Positions 17,979-25,614 of a stretch of DNA of 64,000 nt are shown here, in pieces (positions within the stretch are counted from its first letter, which is position 1; every line of letters starts with the position of its first letter). Source of the stretch: Kribbella antibiotica (GTDB lineage: Bacteria; Actinomycetota; Actinomycetes; Propionibacteriales; Kribbellaceae); assembly GCF_004349055.1 (NCBI RefSeq), contig NZ_SMKX01000008.1, forward strand, positions 56,321 through 120,320, in the 5' to 3' direction. Under the pieces are notes generated by a model. It worked only from the letters and a program-made list of their open reading frames with translations, was not told the DNA's origin and did not search any database. Made by a program: the position numbers and the translations under genes.

Positions 17979-19451
17979 TCATCCGAAATAGCGCTTCGCG
18001 GCCTGCTCGAACGCGTCCCGATCGGCATCCCCTGCCCACGCAACGACACCGTCCGGCCGGACCAGTACGGCGGCCAGTCCGAGATCGTCGATCGCCGGAC
18101 CAGCGGCGTACCGGAAGTGGCTGTTCAGGTCGAGGCCGTTGAGTTCGCCAGTGAAATCGAGGAGGACGCCGCGGCCGTCCGTCATCAGATCGGCGAGCCG
18201 CGTGCCGTCCTGAAGCCGGAACTCGGGAGCGATCCGGCCGACGAGCGGGTGTTCACTGCCGAGGTCGTAGCGGCGCTGCATGCCGGAGATCTTTTTGTAG
18301 ATGTACGTCGCGCCGTCCGGGGTATCGAGCATTTCGCGCATCACCCCTTGGAGAGCGCGGCCGTGCGCACCCGGCTTCAGGACCGTCACCTGTGCGCGGG
18401 TCCAGTCGAGCACCCACTCGCCGACCGGATGCCGCTCGGCGGTGTAGGTGTCGAGGAGATCGTCGGGCGCGTGCCCCTGGATGGTCGCGGCGAGCTTCCA
18501 GCCCAGGTTCATCGCATCGCCGAGACCGGTGTTCAGCCCTTGCCCGCCCAGCGGTGAATGGATGTGCGCGGCGTCGCCCGCCAGCAGCACGCGATCCTTC
18601 CGGTACGTCGTCGCTTGCAGAGCACGATCGGTGTACGTCGACGCGAGGCCGAGCTCGGTGATCGTCACGTCCGTGCCCGACACCCGGCGCAGAACATCTT
18701 GCAGGTGCTCCTTCGTCAGCTCCTGACTCCGGTCGAAAGCACCGTGATCGAAGTCCAGCACGCCGATATGTCCGCCGATCCGCATCGCGACGTACATGCC
18801 GTTCTCCGTCGGGTTGAACCCCGGCTTCAGCTTGCCCGGGTCATCGAGCTCGACCTGCATCGTGTACCCGGTGAACAGCGGCTCGGTCCCGACGAACTCG
18901 AACCCCGCCAACCGCCGTACGGCGCTCCGGCCGCCGTCGGTCCCGACCACCCAGCGGGCGGCGTAGTCGTCATCACCGGCCCGGACGACCACGTGGTCGT
19001 CGTACTGGGTCAGCTCTGTCGCCTCTGCGCCGCGGCGGATCTCCACGCCGTACTTCACCGCGCGCTCAGCGAGGATCTGCTCGACATGCGCGAGCGGCGT
19101 CATCAATCCCTCCGGCGCAGGCGTCGGCAGCCGATGCGGCAACGCCGCCAGGTCGACCTTGTCCGGATCGATCATGATCCCGGCGAAGTGCCCGAACCCC
19201 TTGACCTGCAACGGCTCGTCCGCCACCAGGATCCCCTCGGAGACCTCCAGCAGATCCGGCAGCAGCCCCCGCCGGTAGAACCCCGCCAGCGACGAAGCCA
19301 TCAACCCCCGCAAGCCCAATGGCGCCGCCCGCCACACCGACCCCGCCTCGGCCTCCCGCTCCAGCACCACCACCGAACACCCCTGCAACCCCAGCTCACA
19401 CGCCAGGAACAACCCAACCGGTCCGGCACCAACTATCGCTACGTCGTACAT
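17979..19451 (-). CDS. FAD-dependent aromatic hydroxylase (class A)
   Basis: A flavoprotein monooxygenase of 490 residues related to phenol and polyketide hydroxylases. It has an FAD-binding GAGPVGLFLACEL at the N-terminus, the DG motif WVVGTDGGRSAVRR, and the second FAD motif GDAAHIHSPLGGQGLNTGLGDAMNLGWKLA. The C-terminal about 100 residues (LADLMTDGRGVLLDF to GVVAWAGD) form the thioredoxin-like domain typical of this subfamily. It probably hydroxylates an aromatic compound using NAD(P)H and O2. ATG 19451 is chosen because GGGAGAAAC lies just upstream; the longer frame extends through non-coding DNA. The 10-base gap to the convergent serine hydrolase gives no operon information. Confidence 0.9.
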   Translation of the reverse strand: MYDVAIVGAGPVGLFLACELGLQGCSVVVLEREAEAGSVWRAAPLGLRGLMASSLAGFYRRGLLPDLLEVSEGILVADEPLQVKGFGHFAGIMIDPDKVDLAALPHRLPTPAPEGLMTPLAHVEQILAERAVKYGVEIRRGAEATELTQYDDHVVVRAGDDDYAARWVVGTDGGRSAVRRLAGFEFVGTEPLFTGYTMQVELDDPGKLKPGFNPTENGMYVAMRIGGHIGVLDFDHGAFDRSQELTKEHLQDVLRRVSGTDVTITELGLASTYTDRALQATTYRKDRVLLAGDAAHIHSPLGGQGLNTGLGDAMNLGWKLAATIQGHAPDDLLDTYTAERHPVGEWVLDWTRAQVTVLKPGAHGRALQGVMREMLDTPDGATYIYKKISGMQRRYDLGSEHPLVGRIAPEFRLQDGTRLADLMTDGRGVLLDFTGELNGLDLNSHFRYAAGPAIDDLGLAAVLVRPDGVVAWAGDADRDAFEQAAKRYFG

Positions 19452-19653
19452 GAGTTTCTCCCTGTCCTCGGTCACAAGAAGAGCCTCACAACAACCGCTT
19501 ACAGCGCACACGCGCTGCGCTGTCCCCCCGCTGTCACGCCGAAACAGCGGCCGCGTACCGATCAACGGGTAGTGGTCCCCTAAACGCCACCCCCGCAGCC
19601 GCACCCACGCTGCAACCCCCAACCTCTACCCGTCCATCGGTACGCTTCCGACC

Positions 19654-20289
19654 GTGACAACCCTCGACTGGTCAGATGTGCGCGAACGAATCGAGCACCT
19701 TCGGCGCGCAGACCGCCGTCGCGTGGTGTTCGGTGCCGACGAACACACCTGGCAACTCGAGCCACCGCTCGGACCGGACGAGTTGGCTGACGCCGAGACC
19801 CAACTCGGAGTCGAACTGCCTGCGGAGTATCGGTCGTTCGTGCTGCAAGTCGGGCGCGGTGGGGCCGGTCCGGCGTACGGGCTCTTTCCGGTACGACGTC
19901 TGGCCGGGCGCTGGCAGTGGGACGGCGATGGCGCCGAGCTCACTGACCTGGACACGCTCGACCAGCCCTTCCCGCATGTCCAGGCCTTCAACCCGGCCGA
20001 TGGGACACCTGCGCGGGAGGACTTTGAGTCCGACGACGCGTGGGTGGAGGCGGTCGATGCGATCGTCTACGACCCCAAGCACTCCATCGGGCTTCTCTAC
20101 CTGTGTCACCTGGGATGCGCGCTTCGCGAGTGCCTGGTGATCACTGGGCCGGCGCGCGGTCAGATGTGGGCGGACGACACAACCGAGGACAAGGGGTTCC
20201 GGCCGATGTACGACGAGGACCGGACGCCCCTCGGCTTCGCCCGGTGGTACCGGCGCTGGCTTGATGCGGCCGAGCGGCAGGTTCTTTAG
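19654..20289 (+). CDS. SMI1/KNR4 (SUKH) family protein
   Basis: A 211-residue cytosolic protein. The SUKH core is recognisable: LGPDELADAETQLGVELPAEYRSFVLQVGRGGAGPAYGLFPV, then central helices and LLYLCHLGCALRECLVITG. Members act as immunity proteins against polymorphic toxins or as scaffolding proteins. No toxin gene is beside it, so a resident or orphan immunity role is only a guess. GTG 19654 has TACGCT seven bases before it and no ribosome site, consistent with a leaderless transcript. The last four bases overlap the convergent YciI gene. Confidence 0.85.
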   Translation: MTTLDWSDVRERIEHLRRADRRRVVFGADEHTWQLEPPLGPDELADAETQLGVELPAEYRSFVLQVGRGGAGPAYGLFPVRRLAGRWQWDGDGAELTDLDTLDQPFPHVQAFNPADGTPAREDFESDDAWVEAVDAIVYDPKHSIGLLYLCHLGCALRECLVITGPARGQMWADDTTEDKGFRPMYDEDRTPLGFARWYRRWLDAAERQVL

Positions 20290-20651
20290 ACCTCGGCGTC
20301 GTACATGAACTTGCGGACGTCTTGGGGACAGCGGCAAGCGGCGGCCACTTTGGCGGCCCAGTGCAGGGCTTCTTCGCGGGTGGCGACCTCGACGACGAAG
20401 ACACCGCCGATGAGCTCTTTGCTTTCGGGGTAGGGGCCGTCGGTGATGAGGCCGTTGGTGTCCACTACGGCGGGGTTGGCGGCGAGGGTTTCGTCGTCGG
20501 TGTCGTAGTGGATGCCGCCGGTGAAGATGAGGACGCCGGCGGTCTTCGCTTCGCGGCAGACTGCGTGTGCGTCTTCGCCGACCTGCGGGAAGTCTTCTGC
20601 GGGGATGTGGTCCATCGCGCCGCGGTCGAACGAGATCAGGTACTTGTCCAT
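20286..20651 (-). CDS. YciI-like (YCII-related) protein
   Basis: A 121-residue protein of the YCII-related fold. It shows a central ITDGPYPESKELIGGVFVVEVATREEAL motif, in which DGPxPExKE is the family signature, and the N-terminal KYLISFDRG strand. Related proteins occur beside sigma factors or as dimeric enzymes of unclear reaction; no sigma factor is present here. ATG 20651 begins close to a hairpin at 20668-20688. Confidence 0.85.
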   Translation of the reverse strand: MDKYLISFDRGAMDHIPAEDFPQVGEDAHAVCREAKTAGVLIFTGGIHYDTDDETLAANPAVVDTNGLITDGPYPESKELIGGVFVVEVATREEALHWAAKVAAACRCPQDVRKFMYDAEV

Positions 20652-20667
20652 GTCAGCACTCCACTCC

Positions 20668-20688
20668 GGCGGTCACCCGTGGACCGCC
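20668..20688 (-). terminator. Hairpin between repeat protein and YciI genes
   Basis: Perfect arms GGCGGTC and GACCGCC with a 7-base loop, downstream (minus strand) of the repeat-protein gene and upstream of YciI. No T-run follows, so termination would be of the intrinsic-like kind common in high-GC actinobacteria. Confidence 0.4.
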
Positions 20689-20729
20689 TGTTACCTGCGC
20701 AACGAACGCCGAACCGCGATTTCGACAGG

Positions 20730-21344
20730 TTACTCAGACTTCTGTTCGGTGCGGGCCAGGCCCTCGAGGACGCCGATGCGGTCGTAGAGGTCGATCAGGG
20801 TGACGCCGTCCGCGACCACGCCGGAGCGATTCCGGTGCTGCCGGACAAAATCCTCGCGGCTCTGACCCGGCGCCTGCTGAAACGGACCCTGACTGACAAA
20901 CGCGCCCGGCTCCGCCCCCGGGCCACGCCCCTCGAGGACACGGACGCGATCGTAAAGATCGACCAGCGTGACGCCATCCGCGACCACACCGGAGCGATTC
21001 CAGTGCTGCCGGACAAAATCCTCGCGACTCTGACCCGGCGCCTGCTGAAACGGACCCTGACTGACAAACGCGCCCGGCTCCGTCCCCGGGCCACGCCCCT
21101 CAAGGACACGGACGCGATCGTAAAGATCGACCAGCGTGACGCCATCCATGACCACGCCCGAGCGGTTCCAGTACCGCCGGACAAAATCCTCGCGGCTCTC
21201 CCCCGCGGCCTGGTGGAACGGATTCTGCCCGGCCGGCGCGCCCAGCACCCCGCTGCGGCGGACTTTCTTGATCACCAAGATCGGGAAGAAGATGCAGAGC
21301 AGCACGATCGGGATGAGGATCAGGAACAGCCAGTTCGGTGACAC
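20730..21344 (-). CDS. Membrane-anchored protein with three 56-residue repeats
   Basis: A 204-residue protein of unknown function. One N-terminal membrane segment (about 5-25, NWLFLILIPIVLLCIFFPILVI) is followed by KKVRR, so the body should be cytosolic. The body is three copies of a 56-residue unit: QGPFQQAPGQSREDFV, then RQHWNRSGVVADGVTL, then VDLYDRVRVLEGRGPG. Units 2 and 3 are nearly identical, and unit 3 ends early. Each unit looks like two short helices with a coiled-coil-like VDLYDRVRVLEG end. GTG start at 21344. It lies 13 bases after the gene at 21358-21996 and is probably co-transcribed with it. I do not recognise a family. Confidence 0.75.
   Translation of the reverse strand: MSPNWLFLILIPIVLLCIFFPILVIKKVRRSGVLGAPAGQNPFHQAAGESREDFVRRYWNRSGVVMDGVTLVDLYDRVRVLEGRGPGTEPGAFVSQGPFQQAPGQSREDFVRQHWNRSGVVADGVTLVDLYDRVRVLEGRGPGAEPGAFVSQGPFQQAPGQSREDFVRQHRNRSGVVADGVTLIDLYDRIGVLEGLARTEQKSE
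20757..21227. repeat. 168-bp tandem repeat within a coding sequence
   Basis: The marker CCGGACAAAATC recurs at 20841, 21009 and 21177, exactly 168 bases apart. Two units are close to identical at DNA level, including silent sites, pointing to recent duplication or gene conversion. The frame is kept (56 codons per unit). Confidence 0.9.
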
Positions 21345-21357
21345 AAATCCTCCGGGT

Positions 21358-21996
21358 TCAGTTCTGGGTGCAGTTGTCGGCGAAGCGTGCGTCGGCCCAG
21401 ACGGCCGGCGGGCGGGTGCCCTCGCGCTTCACGGCGGACGAGAAGAGCTTGATCTGGCTGTGCCCGGTCAGCTCGACCTGGACGGGGCGGGTCTCGTTCG
21501 TGGCGGTCTGATAGTCGGCAACGCTCTTGCCGTCCAGGTAGACCTGGAAGGCCATCACGTTGCCGCTCGACCCTTTGGTGTCGATACCGACGGTCGAGCA
21601 GAAGTACTTGCCCTCAGTGATCGCGAACTCGAACGTGTACTCGACGAACGGGTTCGGCGGTTTCAGGCTGTGCAGGTACTGCGTGCGCTTGCCCTTGTCA
21701 CTGAGCTCCGCCTGCTGCTGCCGGGTGTCACCCTGGAGCGCGTCGAGATCCGCGAGGTACTGGACTGCCGCGGGCTCCGTCGTACTCGGCGGCGGCGATT
21801 CGGACGGATCCGTTACCGGCGGTGGCGTGCTCGGTACGGTCGCCGACGGCGAGTTGCCGGGCGGTGGTGCCGTACCCTCGTCGTCCTTCGATCGCAACGT
21901 CAGGTACGCCGTCAAGAGCCCCGCGATCGCAGCCGCCAAGATCACCAGTTCAGTGATCAGTTTGACCCGCGAAGAGCCTTCCTTCTTCTCTGCCAC
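21358..21996 (-). CDS. Membrane-anchored protein with NPCBM-like extracellular domain
   Basis: A 212-residue protein: a short charged N-terminus, one membrane segment (about 12-32, LITELVILAAAIAGLLTAYLTL), a Pro/Ser/Thr-rich linker (about 38-75, wall-spanning type) and a C-terminal beta-rich domain. That domain, from YLADLDALQGDTRQQQAELSDKG to the two-Cys end ADNC, resembles the NPCBM/DUF-like carbohydrate-binding folds (YTFEFAITEGKYFCSTVGIDT; VMAFQVYLDGKSV). The domain call is tentative. The GTG start at 21996 precedes a membrane protein that should carry the C-terminal domain outside. It is the first gene of a pair with the repeat protein at 20730. Confidence 0.65.
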   Translation of the reverse strand: MAEKKEGSSRVKLITELVILAAAIAGLLTAYLTLRSKDDEGTAPPPGNSPSATVPSTPPPVTDPSESPPPSTTEPAAVQYLADLDALQGDTRQQQAELSDKGKRTQYLHSLKPPNPFVEYTFEFAITEGKYFCSTVGIDTKGSSGNVMAFQVYLDGKSVADYQTATNETRPVQVELTGHSQIKLFSSAVKREGTRPPAVWADARFADNCTQN

Positions 21997-22097
21997 GTTC
22001 CCCCACTCGCCTCGGCCCCGAATGCTAGGCGACCATCACCCACCGTGACAACGGGACAAATCCTGCCTCCACTCACCGGCCCGGATTCTCCAGATCT

Positions 22098-23312
22098 TCA
22101 CGAGTGGAACTGTGGAGCGGGTTTTCCTTGAAGCACGAAGGGATTGGTGCCCTGGGCGGCGAGGAGGTACCAGGCGGTGGCACCGGTGTGGAGGGACGCG
22201 TAGTAGAGGTCGCCGAAGCCGGTGTCGAGTCCGTCGGACGAGGCGGCGACGATGCCGCGACCGTCTGCGTTGGGCGCGCGGGTCTGGGCGTCGCGGAGGC
22301 TCGCGAGGTAGTTGCTGACTCTCGCTCTGTCGCCCGGAGCATTACGAAGCTTGAGTGCGGCGACCAGATGGGCCGTGCCCTCGAACCACACTTTGGAGGT
22401 GTCAGTGTCACTGAAGCTGATGCCGGTGAAGCCGTTGTCGGTCGCCCCAAGAGTGTTGATGGTCCAGGTCAGCGCTGGGCTGTAGTCGCGGGTCGCCAGG
22501 TAGGCCCAGACCTGTACGTCGGCCGGGACCGGGTGCCGGTTGATCGTGACGCCGTCGGGGTTCGTGCCGGTCCACAGTTTGCTCCGGTCCCACATCGCGC
22601 GGACGAACGACGCCGCCTGCGCGGATCGGGTGCCCCAGATCGCCTTGCCGGTCTGGGTTCTGAGCATGGCGAAGAAAGCGGTGATGTCGATGTTGTGCTC
22701 GGTGGCCTTGAAGGTCAGCGGCTGATCGTCGGCACTGCGGCCGCCGGTGTAGCCGGGGATACCGGCAGCGGACCAGGTGTGCGCCTGAATCCAGTTGGCG
22801 GCGGTCAGCGCACCGGCCAAATACTTCTGCTGCTTAGTCCGGTGGTAGAGGTGACAGAGCGCCATACCGACCCAGGCTTGGTTGCCCGAGTAGGCGGCCG
22901 GCGATCCGATGTACGGCGTACCGTCGGCGGTGATCAGCGGGTCAGGCTGGTACGACGCTCGCGTGCGACCGTCGCCGATCGGGTCGTGGGACTGCACGTA
23001 CAGCAGCACGTCGCCGAGCATCTTCGCGCGGTCGAGTTGGGCGGCCGAGCCTTCGTGGATCAACGCGATCACGGTGAGGGCGTCGTCGTACAGGAAGGAC
23101 GAGACGAAGTTGATGGTGTCGAAGAAGCCGCCGGTGTAGCTGCGCGGGACGCGCAGGGTGGAACCGGCGCCGTACTCGTCGATCTTTGCGGCGAGGAAGC
23201 CTGCGGCCGCGGTCATCGAGGCGTCCGCCGGGCGGCAGGTGGCTTCGGCGCGGGGAGCGGTGAGGGCTAGGGCTGCGATTCCACCGAGTACTGCACGGCG
23301 CGACACGGTCAT
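22098..23312 (-). CDS. Tat-exported glycosidase-like (alpha/alpha toroid) protein
   Basis: A protein of about 404 residues that starts with a twin-arginine signal (TVSRRAVLGGIAALAL, cut near AEA). The mature part has repeated helix pairs of the six-hairpin type seen in many glycoside hydrolases: SFLYDDALTVIAL, AYSGNQAWVGMALCHLYHRT, EHNIDITAFFAML and YASLHTGATAWYLLA. The acidic residues in YDDA and NIDI are likely catalytic candidates. The exact family is uncertain. I start at ATG 23312 because it gives the Tat motif directly; an in-frame GTG at 23327 adds five residues and overlaps the operator. It is divergent from an RpiR regulator, which fits control by a sugar phosphate. Confidence 0.72.
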   Translation of the reverse strand: MTVSRRAVLGGIAALALTAPRAEATCRPADASMTAAAGFLAAKIDEYGAGSTLRVPRSYTGGFFDTINFVSSFLYDDALTVIALIHEGSAAQLDRAKMLGDVLLYVQSHDPIGDGRTRASYQPDPLITADGTPYIGSPAAYSGNQAWVGMALCHLYHRTKQQKYLAGALTAANWIQAHTWSAAGIPGYTGGRSADDQPLTFKATEHNIDITAFFAMLRTQTGKAIWGTRSAQAASFVRAMWDRSKLWTGTNPDGVTINRHPVPADVQVWAYLATRDYSPALTWTINTLGATDNGFTGISFSDTDTSKVWFEGTAHLVAALKLRNAPGDRARVSNYLASLRDAQTRAPNADGRGIVAASSDGLDTGFGDLYYASLHTGATAWYLLAAQGTNPFVLQGKPAPQFHS

Positions 23313-23326
23313 GGAAATAATTTCCA
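23312..23326. promoter_or_regulatory. Palindromic operator TGGAAATAATTTCCA
   Basis: A perfect 15-base AT-rich palindrome in a GC-rich region, overlapping the first base of the glycosidase-like gene. A related imperfect copy, TGGAAACAATTATTG, starts at 23353 on the side of the RpiR gene. On the minus strand TTGACA lies at 23347-23342, so the palindrome falls at the expected -10/start region. RpiR proteins bind such AT-rich GAAAT-type dyads, and the adjacent rpiR gene makes it the likely ligand. Confidence 0.65.
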
Positions 23327-23387
23327 CTTTGGGCTCCCTGGTGTCAATATCATGGAAACAATTATTGCTCTCGGTGAGGAGCCTGCG

Positions 23388-24245
23388 ATGAGTCTCGACG
23401 GTGTGCGGGCGGCCTACGACGGGCTCAGTGGATCGCTGCGGCAGATCGCCGACTTCGTGCTGGCAGAGCCATCGACCGCTTCACGATTAACGATCACCGA
23501 ACTGGCGGAACGCACCGGGACGTCACAAGGAACGGTCACTCGCTTCTGCCGGACCTGTGGACTGACCGGGTTCGCGGAGCTTCGGGTCGCGCTTGCGGAG
23601 GCGGCCGGGGCACAGCGGTGGAGCGCCGACATCGGCCGTGAGATCGGGCCCGACGACAGCGCCGATCAGGTCATGAAGGTGCTGATGGCAACTACCACGC
23701 AAGCCCTCGCCGACACCGCCGCCCGGCTCGATCTTTCAAGCGTCGACACTGTGGCTGAACGCTTGGCGACCGCTCGGCAATGTCACTTCTTCGGCGTCGG
23801 CACCAGCGGGGTCAGCGCCGACGAACTGCGCCGACGACTGCAACGCATCGCCATCCCCTGTTGGAGTTCTGGCGATGTTCACAGCGGCCTGGTCTCCGCG
23901 ACGCTCGCCGAACCGACCGACGTCTACATCGGCATCTCTACGTCCGGTCGGATCACCGAAACCATCGAGGTACTGCGCGCCGCCCGCGACCGCGGTGCGC
24001 TCACCGTTGCCATCACCGCCCACCCGAACTCGCCGCTGGCCGAGGTCGCGGATCACGTCCTCACCACCGCCGCCCCGGGCACTGACCCGGCCACGCTGGC
24101 CGATCGGCATGCCCAGTTCCTCGTGCTCGACATCCTCTACACCCGCGTCGCTCAACACACCCACGCCGACACCCTTCCGCGCCTGATCGCGACAGCAAAA
24201 GCACTGGACTCGCACCGAGATACTGGCCGACATGGAAAAGGTTGA
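23388..24245 (+). CDS. MurR/RpiR family transcriptional regulator
   Basis: A regulator of 285 residues. The N-terminal RpiR helix-turn-helix (about 1-75) shows LSGSLRQIADFVL, LTITELAERTGTSQGTVTRFCRTCGLTGFAELR. The C-terminal SIS sugar-phosphate domain (about 110-250) shows ATARQCHFFGVGTSGVSADEL and GISTSGRITETIEVLRAARDRGALTVAITAH. Start is ATG 23388, with GAGGAG seven bases upstream. It is divergent from the Tat-exported glycosidase-like gene with two palindromic sites between them, so it probably controls that gene and itself. The last 14 bases overlap the following phosphotransferase-like gene. Confidence 0.92.
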   Translation: MSLDGVRAAYDGLSGSLRQIADFVLAEPSTASRLTITELAERTGTSQGTVTRFCRTCGLTGFAELRVALAEAAGAQRWSADIGREIGPDDSADQVMKVLMATTTQALADTAARLDLSSVDTVAERLATARQCHFFGVGTSGVSADELRRRLQRIAIPCWSSGDVHSGLVSATLAEPTDVYIGISTSGRITETIEVLRAARDRGALTVAITAHPNSPLAEVADHVLTTAAPGTDPATLADRHAQFLVLDILYTRVAQHTHADTLPRLIATAKALDSHRDTGRHGKG

Positions 24246-24966
24246 GGTTGTCGTCGCCCACAGCGATCGCGCGACGCTGCGCGTCGGCGACGTGTTCGTG
24301 AAGATCGACTCCGATCAGTCGAACCTCGACGTCGAGATCGAGGCCATCGCGCTGGCCCCGGTTCCCACGCCTGAAATCCTTTGGCGCAAGGCGCCTGCGC
24401 TCGCAATCGCCGCCGTACCGGGCGAAGCACTCGGCGTACTCGGCGAGCCCTCCCCCGCTTCGCCAGCAGCCTGGGCCGCCGCAGGTTTGGTCATTCGCCA
24501 ACTGCACGACGCACCTCTGCCACCCTGGCCAGGCCGGATCCTCGACGACATCGTCGCCGAACTCGACCGCGAATGCGGCTGGCTGATCAGCAACGCCGTG
24601 CTCCCGGCTGACCTGGTCACCCGCAACCGCGAGGTCGCTGAAGCCGCCCTCCGCCCGTGGACGCCCGCCTTCATCCACGGCGACCTGCAGATCACCCACG
24701 TCTTCACGTCCGACGATGCCGTCACCGGAATCATCGATTGGTCCGAAGCAGCCCAAGGCGACCCTCTCTGGGACCTCGCCAGCCTCACCCTCGGCCACGA
24801 GGAACAGCTCCCCCACCTCCTAGCCGGCTACGGCCCCGCCGACCTCGACATCATCCGCGCCTGGTGGTCAATCCGCAGCCTCTGCAACGCCCGCTGGCTC
24901 CTCGAGCACGGTTTCGATCCGAACACCCCCGGCGCCGAGTTCGACGTACTGCGCGCTCGGATGTGA
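24232..24966 (+). CDS. Aminoglycoside phosphotransferase (APH)-like protein
   Basis: A 244-residue protein with the kinase fold of the APH/choline kinase group. The Brenner motif FIHGDLQITHVF (HxDxxxxN-like, but with His in place of the usual Asn) and the metal motif IIDWSEAAQGDPLWDLA are clear. The His at the Asn position may lower or alter catalysis. N-terminal ATP-binding strands are present (LRVGDVFVKID). The substrate is unknown; antibiotic resistance should not be assumed. It overlaps rpiR by 14 bases, so the pair is probably coupled. Confidence 0.82.
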   Translation: MEKVEVVVAHSDRATLRVGDVFVKIDSDQSNLDVEIEAIALAPVPTPEILWRKAPALAIAAVPGEALGVLGEPSPASPAAWAAAGLVIRQLHDAPLPPWPGRILDDIVAELDRECGWLISNAVLPADLVTRNREVAEAALRPWTPAFIHGDLQITHVFTSDDAVTGIIDWSEAAQGDPLWDLASLTLGHEEQLPHLLAGYGPADLDIIRAWWSIRSLCNARWLLEHGFDPNTPGAEFDVLRARM

Positions 24967-24981
24967 ACCTCATGTCGTACA

Positions 24982-25000
24982 GTGTTCGCTAGACGAACAC
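24982..25000. promoter_or_regulatory. Inverted repeat GTGTTCG-N5-CGAACAC
   Basis: Perfect 7-base arms around CTAGA, 21 bases before the NAD-binding gene at 25021. A TACAGT hexamer at 24978-24983 overlaps the left arm and could be its -10. The layout (TTCG-CTAGA-CGAA) resembles operators of TetR-family repressors. No tetR gene is adjacent, so the regulator lies elsewhere. Confidence 0.55.
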
Positions 25001-25020
25001 CGTTCGATGGAGGTTGGCTC

Positions 25021-25614
25021 ATGAGCAAGGTCCTGATCCTCGGCGCCAACGGCCGCAGCGGCCGCCTCCTGGTCGAGGAGGCCCGCGCCGCCGGGCACGA
25101 AGTAACCGCCGCCGTCCGCACACCCCAGCCAGGCGCTCAGGTCGTCGACCTCCGCGACCCAGCCTCTGTGGAGGTCGCTCTCAAAGGCCAAGACGTAGTC
25201 ATCTCCGCCATCGGCCCCGCCGGCCGCAAAGCCGACGGCCTGTACTCCGACGCCGCCCGAGCCCTGATCCCCGCCCTGGACGGCGTCCGCCTGATCGCCA
25301 TCACCTCAGCCGGCGTTCGCCACAACGACCCCAACTTCAAACCGGTCTACCGCATCCTCGCCAACACACTCATGCGCGAGGCATACGACGACATGCGCGC
25401 CATGGAGTCCCTAGTGGCCGCGGCCGACCTCGACTGGACCTTCGTCCGCCCGACCCGCCTCCTGGACGAGCCCGCCACCGGCACCTACCGGGTCGAAGAC
25501 AACCAAACTCCCGTCGGCGGCTGGCAGATCACCCGCACCGACCTGGCCCGCTTCGTCATCGACGAGATCACCACCCAAGCCTGGCTCCACCGCCAGCCAA
25601 CCCTGGCCGAATAG
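25021..25614 (+). CDS. NAD(P)-binding atypical SDR (NmrA/BVR-B-like)
   Basis: A 197-residue Rossmann protein. It has VLILGANGRSGRLLVEEARAAG (GxxGxxG dinucleotide loop), DVVISAIGP, and LIAITSAGVRHND, ending with WTFVRPTRLLDEPATGTYRV and a short helix. It is of the extended-like SDR_a5/flavin-reductase group without the classical YxxxK catalytic pair. A reductase or redox-sensing role is possible. ATG 25021 follows TGGAGG. Its end overlaps the convergent hydrolase gene by 47 bases. Confidence 0.85.
   Translation: MSKVLILGANGRSGRLLVEEARAAGHEVTAAVRTPQPGAQVVDLRDPASVEVALKGQDVVISAIGPAGRKADGLYSDAARALIPALDGVRLIAITSAGVRHNDPNFKPVYRILANTLMREAYDDMRAMESLVAAADLDWTFVRPTRLLDEPATGTYRVEDNQTPVGGWQITRTDLARFVIDEITTQAWLHRQPTLAE

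Noticed and set aside
19654..20289. Toxin-immunity locus based on the SUKH protein
   Set aside because: No toxin, secretion or repeat gene is adjacent; YciI and a monooxygenase are the neighbours.
20757..21227. Tandem repeats as a CRISPR or satellite
   Set aside because: The 168-base period keeps an open frame and encodes a 56-residue unit inside one protein.
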